Source: Roseovarius litoreus
GTDB lineage: Bacteria; Pseudomonadota; Alphaproteobacteria; Rhodobacterales; Rhodobacteraceae
Direction of reading: 5' to 3'
Length of the DNA stretch: 64,000 nucleotides
NCBI RefSeq assembly: GCF_900142765.1
Contig: NZ_FRCB01000001.1
Span: forward strand, 1 to 64,000
The notes beneath the pieces were generated by a model. The model did no database searches. It worked only from the letters and a program-made list of their open reading frames with translations, and was not told where the DNA came from. Position numbers and translations under genes: made by a program. Below, in pieces: positions 27,279-34,808 of this stretch. How positions within the stretch are numbered: position 1 is the stretch's first letter; each line of letters opens with the position of its first letter.

Positions 27279-27932
27279 GTGAGTCTCGAAGACATCAGGA
27301 ACCGCATCCACAAAGCCGAGCGGGCGGCGGGGCGCGAGGAGGGGAGCGTGACGTTGATCGCGGTCTCCAAGGTGCAGCCCAATGAGCGGGTGGAGGCGGT
27401 GCTGGAGATGGGGCATCGCTGTTTCGGAGAGAACCGCGTTCAGGAGGCTGCTGGCAAGTGGCCGCAATTTCGCGAGCGTTTTCAAGGCATTGACCTGCAT
27501 CTGATCGGGCCGCTGCAAACCAACAAGACCCGGCAGGCGTTTGACCTGTTCCAGACGATCCATTCGGTCGATCGACCCAAGCTGGCCAGCACGATTGCCC
27601 GGATCGCGCAGGAGGAAGGGCATTGCCCGGACATCTTCCTGCAGGTCAATACCGGCGAAGAGGATCAGAAAGCCGGTGTCCTGCCAGCGGATGCAGATAA
27701 ATTCATCAATGATTGCAAGGGGATGGACCTTCCCGTGCGAGGATTGATGTGCATTCCGCCGGTCGATGAGGAACCCAGCCTGCATTTCGCGCTTCTGGCG
27801 AAGATCGCCGAGCGGAACGGATTGCAGGGGCTTTCAATGGGGATGAGCGGCGATTTCGAGGAAGCGATTGCGCTTGGCGCAACCCATGTGAGGGTCGGCA
27901 GCGCCATTTTCGGCGCGCGCGATTACGGCTGA
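27279..27932 (+). CDS. yggS: YggS family PLP-binding protein (PLP homeostasis protein)
   Basis: YggS/PLPBP proteins bind pyridoxal phosphate and keep vitamin B6 and amino-acid pools balanced. No enzymatic turnover is known. I use the GTG at 27279 because a GGAGG site lies upstream and the product then starts VSLEDIRNRIHKAE with 217 residues. The PLP lysine is Lys31 in IAVSKVQP, followed by FGENRVQEA and HLIGPLQTNK, and the signature SMGMSGDFEEAIALGATHVR closes the barrel. It overlaps the convergent L,D-transpeptidase gene by 10 bp. Confidence 0.92.
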   Translation: MSLEDIRNRIHKAERAAGREEGSVTLIAVSKVQPNERVEAVLEMGHRCFGENRVQEAAGKWPQFRERFQGIDLHLIGPLQTNKTRQAFDLFQTIHSVDRPKLASTIARIAQEEGHCPDIFLQVNTGEEDQKAGVLPADADKFINDCKGMDLPVRGLMCIPPVDEEPSLHFALLAKIAERNGLQGLSMGMSGDFEEAIALGATHVRVGSAIFGARDYG

Positions 27933-28426
27933 GGGCGCACGATCAACCGCGACTCGTATCGAATTTTCGACGCAATTTCAATAAGATGATCGCGCCGAAA
28001 GGCGATGCATCCGGCAGTCGGATAATGCGGCCTGCGCCATTGGTGCAAAAAGATGCATGATCCCCGGCCGCGTTCGGCGTAAGGCCAGTTCCAATCGGTA
28101 ATTAAAACCAGATCATAGAGCGGGTCGGCCCGGTGCAGAACCTCGTGCGAATGGGAAAAAGGCTTTCGAATCATGAGGTTGTAATCTTCATGACCGGGGT
28201 CGTCGCACCACAGGTCCGACGGGCGGATCGGCACCGCCCAATCGGCGGGCCGGGCCATGCGATCGGGACGATACAGCAGGCCCACGATGCGGTGCACACC
28301 AACCGGTGTAGCGCCATCTCCTTCGCGTTTACAAGCACTTAGCCCACCCCAGCCAATCGAGCAGGGATAGCGCCGGCCCTGAAAACGCAGGCCCATCGGG
28401 GTCAGGACAAGGTCATTCGGTGTCAT
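27923..28426 (-). CDS. L,D-transpeptidase family protein (YkuD domain)
   Basis: This is a 167-residue protein with a YkuD catalytic core. His128 in FLHQWRRPHYPTAGC and the nucleophile Cys140 are spaced as in L,D-transpeptidases, which make 3-3 peptidoglycan cross-links or attach lipoproteins. No signal peptide is visible with the ATG at 28424-28426. The longer open frame upstream does not supply one either, so export is unclear, a recurrent feature of this short subfamily. The start MTPNDLVLTPMGLRF was chosen on similarity to the family's N-terminus. The 215-bp gap to the next divergent gene shows no clear promoter. Confidence 0.8.
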   Translation of the reverse strand: MTPNDLVLTPMGLRFQGRRYPCSIGWGGLSACKREGDGATPVGVHRIVGLLYRPDRMARPADWAVPIRPSDLWCDDPGHEDYNLMIRKPFSHSHEVLHRADPLYDLVLITDWNWPYAERGRGSCIFLHQWRRPHYPTAGCIAFRRDHLIEIASKIRYESRLIVRPQP

Positions 28427-28641
28427 GTCCGAGTGATGCCGCAAAATCCCGCCGCAGGGAAGCCCGGAGCGCGCGAAGCTGCGTACAATCCGTACGAAAC
28501 CTACACGGCTTTGGGACCGAACGGCATCGCGATCCCCGGATTTGTGTCCATCCCGTACACAACTCGCGAAAATGCACCCGGTTCGCGGCGGATTGCGCGC
28601 GCGCATTGCCATCCGGCGGCACGATCTGCACAACGGGCCGC

Positions 28642-29676
28642 ATGTGGTTCGACGCTCTGCCCCTGCCCGCCCTGATCGCCGGTTTTCTGATTGTCGCCGG
28701 GGTGATCGCGGTGGTCGGCGTGCAGCTGACCGGAAAGGCCGATCAACTGGCCGACGAGACCGGCATCGGAGAGGCGATCACCGGGGCGGTTCTGCTGGGC
28801 ATGGCCACGTCGCTGTCGGGCACGGTCGTGTCGGTCACCGCAGCACTGGACGGGGAAGCGTCGCTCGCGTTTTCCAATGCGGTGGGCGGGATCGCGGCGC
28901 AGACCGCGTTTCTGGCGCTGGCGGATATGGTCTATCGCAAGGCCAATCTGGAACATGCCTCGGCGGATCTGGCCAATCTCTATCAGGCGAGCCTGCTGAC
29001 GCTGATGCTGGGCCTGCCGCTGGCGGCATTCACGATGCCGGAGGTGTCGGTGCTGGGGATGCATCCGGTGTCGTTCGTCTTGCCGGTGATCTATGTCGCG
29101 GGCGTCCGGATCGCGGCGCGGGTGCGCGCGGCGCCGATGTGGTATCCGGTGCAGACGCTTTACACCCGCGCGGACCGGCCGGACGAGGCCCCGGAGCACG
29201 CGCGCGGCCCGATCCCGCTGTTGGCGCGCTTTGCGCTTCTGGCCTGTGTGTTGGGGCTGGCGGGCTGGATGATGTCCAAGATCGGGGTGCAATTGTCGGC
29301 CCGGCTGGGGATTTCGGCGACGGTGGTGGGCGCGCTGATGACGGCGGTGGCCACATCGCTGCCAGAGCTTATCACAACGCTGGCCGCGGTGCGGCGCGGT
29401 GCGGTGCAACTGGCGGTGGGCGGAATCATCGGCGGCAACACATTCGATGTGCTGTTCCTGACGGCGGCGGATGCGGGGTATCGCGAGGGGTCGATCTATC
29501 ACGCGATCACGACTGCGGACCTGTTCTGGATCGCGGTGGGGCTGGTGATGACGAGCATCCTGTTGATCGGGCTGATCGTGCGGGAACGCGACGGGCCGGG
29601 CCGGATCGGCGTGGAAAGCACGGCGCTGTTGCTGATCTATGGCGGGGCGGTCACGGTGCAGGCGCTGGCGGGCTGA
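28642..29676 (+). CDS. Sodium/calcium exchanger family protein with an atypical first alpha-repeat
   Basis: This is a 344-residue inner-membrane cation/calcium antiporter of the CaCA family, with about ten helices in two inverted halves. The second alpha-repeat is canonical: TSLPELITTLAAVRRG followed by GGIIGGNTFDVLF. The first reads TSLSGTVVSVTAALDG and GGIAAQTAF, so the usual proline-glutamate pair that binds calcium and the GSN-type turn are lost. Ion specificity may therefore differ from a normal exchanger. The start MWFDALPLPALIAGF leads directly into the first helix. It converges on the HlyD adaptor gene 13 bp away. Confidence 0.8.
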   Translation: MWFDALPLPALIAGFLIVAGVIAVVGVQLTGKADQLADETGIGEAITGAVLLGMATSLSGTVVSVTAALDGEASLAFSNAVGGIAAQTAFLALADMVYRKANLEHASADLANLYQASLLTLMLGLPLAAFTMPEVSVLGMHPVSFVLPVIYVAGVRIAARVRAAPMWYPVQTLYTRADRPDEAPEHARGPIPLLARFALLACVLGLAGWMMSKIGVQLSARLGISATVVGALMTAVATSLPELITTLAAVRRGAVQLAVGGIIGGNTFDVLFLTAADAGYREGSIYHAITTADLFWIAVGLVMTSILLIGLIVRERDGPGRIGVESTALLLIYGGAVTVQALAG

Positions 29677-29689
29677 GAGGCGGCGCGCG

Positions 29690-30904
29690 TCAGGGTGCCG
29701 CGCGCTGGACGATGGGCACGCCGTCAAAGATCGCGTCCGATGGGTGGGTGATGACCTGCTGGCCTTCGATCAGACCCGAGAGCACCTGCGCGCTCAGGTC
29801 GTTGCGGCGGCCGATCTCGATCACCTGCAGGCGGGCGGTGCCATCGGGGGCGGCGACGAACACCGCCCAGTCCTGCCCGCGCCGGAACATCGCGCCAAGC
29901 GGCACTTGCAGCACATCCGGAGCCTCCCATTCGACGATCCGAAGGAACACCGAAAACCCGTCTCCCAAGGCGGAGCGTTCGGCGATCGGCGTGTCGATGG
30001 AAAAGATCGCATCGACGCGCTGTTCCTCGATGCCAAGCGCGGAGACCTTGGTATAGCCAGACGGCTCGATCTTGGTCAGGGTCGCGGCAAGGGTGCCGGG
30101 GCCGCCCCAACGCTCGACCTCGGCGTGCATCCCGGCGGAGAGCCGCACGGCATCGGTGGAGAGAAGATCGGCGACGATCTCGAGATCGTCGGGCCGTCCG
30201 ACCGAGACAAGCCGCGCACCGGCGGTGACGGGCCGTTCGCTGACCGTCTCGACGGTGAGCACGCGGCCATCGATGGGCGCGGTCAGGCGCACGCAGCACG
30301 ACGCGGCGGGGCTGTCATCCGCGCCCGGTTCGATCAGGGCGGCGCGGGCACGGTCAAGCGCACTGTTGGCCCGTTCGAGATTCGACAGCGCGGCCTCGGC
30401 CCCGGCCTGCGCCGTGGCGAGGCGCTGCTCGGCGGTTTCGAGCCGGGCAACGGAAGCCACGCCGCGATCCACCAGCGTCTTGGTGCGCTGGTAGTCGCTG
30501 CGGGCGAAGGTCACTTCCTCTTCGGCCTGATCGAGCTGACTGCGGGCGACGTAGAGTGCCGCCTCGGCCTCGCGGACGGAGGCTTCGGCCTGAATGCGGC
30601 TGCGGGCATCCAGCAGGCTCGAGGCGGCAGGCTCGACGATCGCGACGACGGTTTCGCCGGCGATCACCGGATCCCCTTCGCGGACCGGGGAGCGTTGGGC
30701 GATGCCCGAGATGGGCGCGGCCACCTCGTATATCTCGGCGATGCGGGTGCGGGCGTCGGCATCGACCGTGACCTGCATCGGCGCACGCGCGACCGGGTGC
30801 AGATCGACCGGCACGGGATCGGTGCGAAACGCCACCCAGCCAAGACCAAGGGCGAGGGCTGCGCCAAGAGCGACGGTGAGACCGGTACGGGCCTTGAGGG
30901 CCAT
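29690..30904 (-). CDS. HlyD/RND-type periplasmic adaptor protein
   Basis: This is a 404-residue membrane-fusion protein with an N-terminal anchor (LTVALGAALALGLGWVAF). A lipoyl/barrel-sandwich region (EVAAPISGIAQRSPVREGD) is split by a long coiled coil at about residues 90-195, and beta-barrel and membrane-proximal domains follow. Such adaptors link an inner-membrane ABC pump to an outer-membrane channel. It is the last gene of a five-gene operon behind the FtsX-type permease (6-bp gap), so it belongs to a MacAB-like tripartite exporter. No outer-membrane factor is encoded nearby. The substrate is unknown. Confidence 0.86.
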   Translation of the reverse strand: MALKARTGLTVALGAALALGLGWVAFRTDPVPVDLHPVARAPMQVTVDADARTRIAEIYEVAAPISGIAQRSPVREGDPVIAGETVVAIVEPAASSLLDARSRIQAEASVREAEAALYVARSQLDQAEEEVTFARSDYQRTKTLVDRGVASVARLETAEQRLATAQAGAEAALSNLERANSALDRARAALIEPGADDSPAASCCVRLTAPIDGRVLTVETVSERPVTAGARLVSVGRPDDLEIVADLLSTDAVRLSAGMHAEVERWGGPGTLAATLTKIEPSGYTKVSALGIEEQRVDAIFSIDTPIAERSALGDGFSVFLRIVEWEAPDVLQVPLGAMFRRGQDWAVFVAAPDGTARLQVIEIGRRNDLSAQVLSGLIEGQQVITHPSDAIFDGVPIVQRAAP

Positions 30905-30910
30905 GGTGGA

Positions 30911-33274
30911 TTACTCCCTTGTTTTCATGACGTCGACAAGATCGAGCCGGTCCAGCCTGCGGCGTACGATCAGCGAGGAGATCAGCGAGGCGGCCAGCAC
31001 CACGAGGCTGGCGCGCGCAAAGCCCGACGGCTCCAGCACCAGCGGCACGGCATAGAGATCCGAGGTGGAGCCGCGCGCCAGCGCCTTGGCGATCAGCCCG
31101 CCAAGCGCCCAGCCAAGCGGTTGCGCCAGCACCGCCAGCAGCAGGGTTTCGCCCATCAGGACAAAGGACACCTCGGCGCGGGTGAAGCCGAGGATGCGCA
31201 GGCTGGCCAGTTCACGGGCGCGTTCCGACAGCTGGATGCGCGCGCCGTTATAGGCGACGCCGAAGGTGATCAGAACGGCGATGGTGATGTAGACGCTGGT
31301 CATGATGGTGACGTTCTCGCGGATCGTGTCCTGAAACGAGCGGCGCATTTCCGTCAGCATGATGAGCCCGCCGAGTTCAGGGGTCTGTTTGAGGACGGCG
31401 TGAAGCTCGGGCAGGCGCGCCTCGTCGATCAGCAGGTTGGCGACGGTGATGCGCGGGGCCTGTCGCTTGAGGCGGTTGAGCGTGGCGAGGTCCATATAGG
31501 CGCCGAGGCCCAGATATTGCTGCACGAGGCCCGCGACATGCACGCGGTGGGTTTCGCCACGCTCGCCAAGGAATGTCACCTCGATCACATCGCCGGGGCG
31601 GGCGGCGAGATGCATGGCCAGACGCTCGGACAGAAGGATGCCGCCGGGGGGCGCGTCGAGCACCGTGCCCGATCCGTCGATGATGCGCGACAGGTCGGTG
31701 CCGGGGCGGCGGGCCTCGATGGGGACGTCCTTTTCCAGATGACCGTGGCGCAGAACGGCGGCCTGGAACATCTGGCCCTCGGCGCGCAGGACACCGGGCA
31801 GGTTTGCCACCTCGGACAGCGCGGTTTCGGGGATGTCGGGGGTGAAGAGAAGGATCGCGTCCTGCCGGTTGGACTGGGTGAAGGCGCTGTCGATGATCCG
31901 GTCGAGCGCGTCGGAAAAGAAGCTCGAGGCCACGAGGATCGCCACCGCCAGAGACAGGCCGAGCGTCGTCATGGCGGCACGGAACGGCCAGCGCATCAGC
32001 GCGCGCAGGATCATCATCACCGGCTGGGAGAGGCGCAGACGCGACAAGAGCCGGTCAAGCGCGCTGCGCTTGAAGCGCGGAGGGGCGGGAGGGGCCATCG
32101 CAACGGCAGGCGGCATCCGCGCGGCATGCAGCGCGCTGCGCGCGGCCCCAAGCGCCGCGCTGAGCAGCGCAAGACCCGCCGAGATGGCATAGGCGTCATA
32201 GGCGACCCGGTAGATCAGGTAGGGAAAATCGAAGAATTGCGCATAAAGCCGGGCCAGTGCCTGAGACAGCCAGGTGCCCACGGCCCAGCCCAACCCCGTG
32301 CCCACCACCGAGATCAGCCCCGCCAGCATCAGGTAATGCACGCAGATTTCCACGTCGGAATAGCCGATGGCCTTGAGCAACCCGATTTCAGAGCGTTCCA
32401 AGGCGATGATCCGCCCAATCACCATGCTGACCAGAAAGGCAGTGATGCCGAAGAAGATCGGCGGCAGGATCAGGGCGGTGGTGCGCAGCTGCTCGATCTC
32501 GGCATCGACGAAACTGTGCGACACCTGGCTGTCACGCCCGTAAGCCCCCAGCCCGCCATAAGGTTCAAGCAGCCTGTCCAGACGGTCGATGACATCCTCG
32601 AGGCTCGCATGGGGATCGAGCCGGAGTGTGACGTTGTCGAAAGCGCCGTCCATGTCGAAGGCGGCATCGGCCATGCGCGCGGGCATCCACAGGATGCCGA
32701 AGGTTTCGTTGTCGGGCATCAGGGCGCCGGGGCCGATGGTGTAGATGAATTCGGGCGACAGCACCCTGCCGGTCACGGTCAGCTCGCGGCGCTGGCCGCC
32801 GAGATTGGCACTGAGCCGCGCGCCGGGGCGCAGATCGTTGGCGAGCGCAAAGGGATGATTGACCGCGATCTCGTCGGTGGCGGCGGGATCGGGCATGCGG
32901 CCTGAGCGCAGCAAGGGCAGATTGAGCAGCGGCGCGGAGGCCTCGGGCAGCGAGATCACGCGCGCGGTCACCGTCTCGGGCCGGCCCGGCACATCGAGGA
33001 TCACATGCTCGATCACCCGAGCCTCGGCCTGACGGACGCCGGGAATGGCGCGGATATCGGTGAGCACACCGTCGGGCACGCGCCGCGCATCGGCGAAGAC
33101 ATCGGCAAAGCGGTTGCGGTCGTAATAGGCGTCGCGCGTGTCTTCGAGCGCGCCATACATGCCGAAACTCGTCATCAGGATCGCCACGCCGCAGGCCAGC
33201 ACCAGAGCGATCGCCGCCGCCTGCGCCCAGAGGCGGCGAAAATCGCGCAAGAGTTTGCGATCAAGGGCTTTCAT
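30911..33274 (-). CDS. ABC transporter permease with two FtsX domains
   Basis: This is a 787-residue permease with an N-terminal helix (LWAQAAAIALVLACGVAILM), a large periplasmic domain, three helices, a second periplasmic domain and further helices ending in RRRLDRLDLVDVMKTRE. Two FtsX/MacB-like blocks are recognisable (near residues 270-390 and 660-785). This size and layout match the DevC/YbbP class of exporters rather than MacB itself. The gene lies 4 bp after the ATPase gene and 6 bp before the adaptor. It probably exports a lipid, peptide or signal under stress conditions, given the operon partners. Confidence 0.85.
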   Translation of the reverse strand: MKALDRKLLRDFRRLWAQAAAIALVLACGVAILMTSFGMYGALEDTRDAYYDRNRFADVFADARRVPDGVLTDIRAIPGVRQAEARVIEHVILDVPGRPETVTARVISLPEASAPLLNLPLLRSGRMPDPAATDEIAVNHPFALANDLRPGARLSANLGGQRRELTVTGRVLSPEFIYTIGPGALMPDNETFGILWMPARMADAAFDMDGAFDNVTLRLDPHASLEDVIDRLDRLLEPYGGLGAYGRDSQVSHSFVDAEIEQLRTTALILPPIFFGITAFLVSMVIGRIIALERSEIGLLKAIGYSDVEICVHYLMLAGLISVVGTGLGWAVGTWLSQALARLYAQFFDFPYLIYRVAYDAYAISAGLALLSAALGAARSALHAARMPPAVAMAPPAPPRFKRSALDRLLSRLRLSQPVMMILRALMRWPFRAAMTTLGLSLAVAILVASSFFSDALDRIIDSAFTQSNRQDAILLFTPDIPETALSEVANLPGVLRAEGQMFQAAVLRHGHLEKDVPIEARRPGTDLSRIIDGSGTVLDAPPGGILLSERLAMHLAARPGDVIEVTFLGERGETHRVHVAGLVQQYLGLGAYMDLATLNRLKRQAPRITVANLLIDEARLPELHAVLKQTPELGGLIMLTEMRRSFQDTIRENVTIMTSVYITIAVLITFGVAYNGARIQLSERARELASLRILGFTRAEVSFVLMGETLLLAVLAQPLGWALGGLIAKALARGSTSDLYAVPLVLEPSGFARASLVVLAASLISSLIVRRRLDRLDLVDVMKTRE

Positions 33275-33278
33275 CGGC

Positions 33279-33992
33279 TCACCATGAAATCTCGGAGGGG
33301 GCGATGCGGGTATCGTTGCACTCGACCCGGTCGATCCGCCCGTCGCGGAACCAGATCACCCGATGCGCCATCCCCCGTATCGCGGCGTTATGGGTGATGA
33401 CGGCGGTGGTGGTGCCGAGCGTGTCGTTGATGGATTTGAGCGCCTCGAGCACCTGCACGCCGGTCTGGCTGTCGAGCGCGCCGGTGGGCTCGTCGCAGAG
33501 CAGCACTTCGGGGCGTTTGGCGATGGCGCGGGCGATGGCGACGCGCTGCTGTTCGCCGCCCGACATCTCGGCGGGAAAGTGATCCATGCGATGCGTGAGG
33601 CCGACCTGTTCGAGCGCCTCTTCGGGGCGCATCGGATTGCGGGCGACATCGGTGACAAGCTGCACGTTTTCGCGCGCGGTGAGGCTGGCCACGAGGTTGT
33701 AGAACTGAAAGACGAAGCCCACGTGATCGCGCCGGTAGCGGGTCAGCCCCCGGTCGCCCAGTTGCGTCAATTCGGTGTCGCGGAACCAGACGCGGCCCGA
33801 GGTGGCGTGATCGAGCCCGCCAAGGATATTGAGAAGCGTGGATTTGCCGCTGCCGGAAGGGCCGAGCAGCACCGCCAATTCACCAGCATAAAGCTGGATA
33901 TCCACACCGGCGAGGGCATGCACCTTGAGCGCGCCGGTGTCATAGACCTTGGTCAGCCCTTCGGTGCGGAAGATGACGGAAGGTTCGGACAT
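33279..33992 (-). CDS. ABC transporter ATP-binding protein
   Basis: This is a 237-residue ATPase of the LolD/MacB class. Walker A is GPSGSGKST near residue 44, the Q-loop is FQFYNL, the signature is MSGGEQQR and Walker B is [12 protein letters not shown], followed by the switch histidine in VITHNAA. All catalytic residues are present. It energises the adjacent FtsX-type permease and HlyD adaptor. The gene starts 3 bp after the USP-like gene ends. In this family the ATPase drives mechanotransmission across the periplasm rather than classical translocation. Confidence 0.92.
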   Translation of the reverse strand: MSEPSVIFRTEGLTKVYDTGALKVHALAGVDIQLYAGELAVLLGPSGSGKSTLLNILGGLDHATSGRVWFRDTELTQLGDRGLTRYRRDHVGFVFQFYNLVASLTARENVQLVTDVARNPMRPEEALEQVGLTHRMDHFPAEMSGGEQQRVAIARAIAKRPEVLLCDEPTGALDSQTGVQVLEALKSINDTLGTTTAVITHNAAIRGMAHRVIWFRDGRIDRVECNDTRIAPSEISW

Positions 33993-33995
33993 GGC

Positions 33996-34808
33996 CTAGC
34001 TGCCTGCCCGGTCTGAAGGCGCCGCGTTCTGGGCCGTGTTCTGGGCCGTGTTCTGGGCCGAGATCGCGGCGGATGGATCGGCAGGAAAGATCACCGGGCA
34101 GCGCGCGGCATCGAGAAGGCGGCCAACCGGCGGCAATGCCGCGCGGGGGGCGGCGGCGATCACGGCGGCGGGGCGGCGGCGTTCCAGCTGCGCCAGAAGC
34201 GCCGACATGTCGGCGACGGGAACAAGCACAGGGGCGTGAGAGACAGCGGGCGCATGGGCGGCAAGAGCTGCCTTCAGCGCGGCATCCCCGCCTGGCGGGG
34301 CCAGCACCACCAGCGGCCTGTCCGGATAGGCGGCAAGCTGGGCCGCAAGCTCGAGCAGATCGGCGGCAGGCGCCGTGCCATCGGAGAGCAGCACCACGCA
34401 ATCGGCACCGCGCTCGGGGCGGGCAAAACCATAGACCAGCAGATCGCCGGCCCCTGCGCCTTCGTCGAGCGCGGTCGCGAGCCGGCCTTGCGCCTGCCGG
34501 AACGCGGCATGGACAGAGGCCGCCTGAGCCGCGCGCAACAGCCCCTGTTCGAAGCGGCGCGCATCGGCGCGGAACGCATCGAGCATCCTTTCGGCGGTGA
34601 TCGGCGCGATCTGCCCGCCGAAAAAGCCCACGGCACGGGCGCGCGGCCCAGAGGCCGCGGCGAGGATCGCCTCATCGGTGACCAGAAGGCCATAAAGGTC
34701 AGCGCCCCGGCGGCGGGCGATCTGCACGGCGATCTGCAAGGTGCCGATCGCATCGACCGAGCAGGTCGCCCCAAGGATCACCCGCGCGCGGCGGTCACCG
34801 GGCCTCAT
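33996..34808 (-). CDS. Universal-stress-protein-like (UspA-fold) protein
   Basis: This 270-residue protein has no confident family but shows two alternating beta-alpha halves with VILGATCSVDAIGTLQIAVQIARR at the start and hydrophobic strands such as RPLVVLAPP, suggesting a tandem UspA/HUP fold. A canonical ATP-binding G2xG9G(S/T) motif is not evident. The C-terminus ends in AQNTAQNTAQNAAP, encoded by a 12-bp tandem repeat. The gene overlaps the Lon-like protease by 4 bp, so the products may work together. Alternative: an unrelated Rossmann-like regulator. Confidence 0.5.
   Translation of the reverse strand: MRPGDRRARVILGATCSVDAIGTLQIAVQIARRRGADLYGLLVTDEAILAAASGPRARAVGFFGGQIAPITAERMLDAFRADARRFEQGLLRAAQAASVHAAFRQAQGRLATALDEGAGAGDLLVYGFARPERGADCVVLLSDGTAPAADLLELAAQLAAYPDRPLVVLAPPGGDAALKAALAAHAPAVSHAPVLVPVADMSALLAQLERRRPAAVIAAAPRAALPPVGRLLDAARCPVIFPADPSAAISAQNTAQNTAQNAAPSDRAGS
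34027..34060. repeat. 12-bp in-frame tandem repeat at the 3' end of the USP-like gene
   Basis: TTCTGGGCCGTG is repeated at 34027-34038 and 34039-34050, with a truncated third unit to 34060. It encodes the repeated tetrapeptide AQNT near the C-terminus. Such perfect in-frame units can change in number by slippage. Confidence 0.75.

Noticed and set aside
29639..32905. A 1088-codon open frame opposite the HlyD adaptor and FtsX permease
   Set aside because: It is an antisense shadow across two genes and their junction and has no family resemblance.
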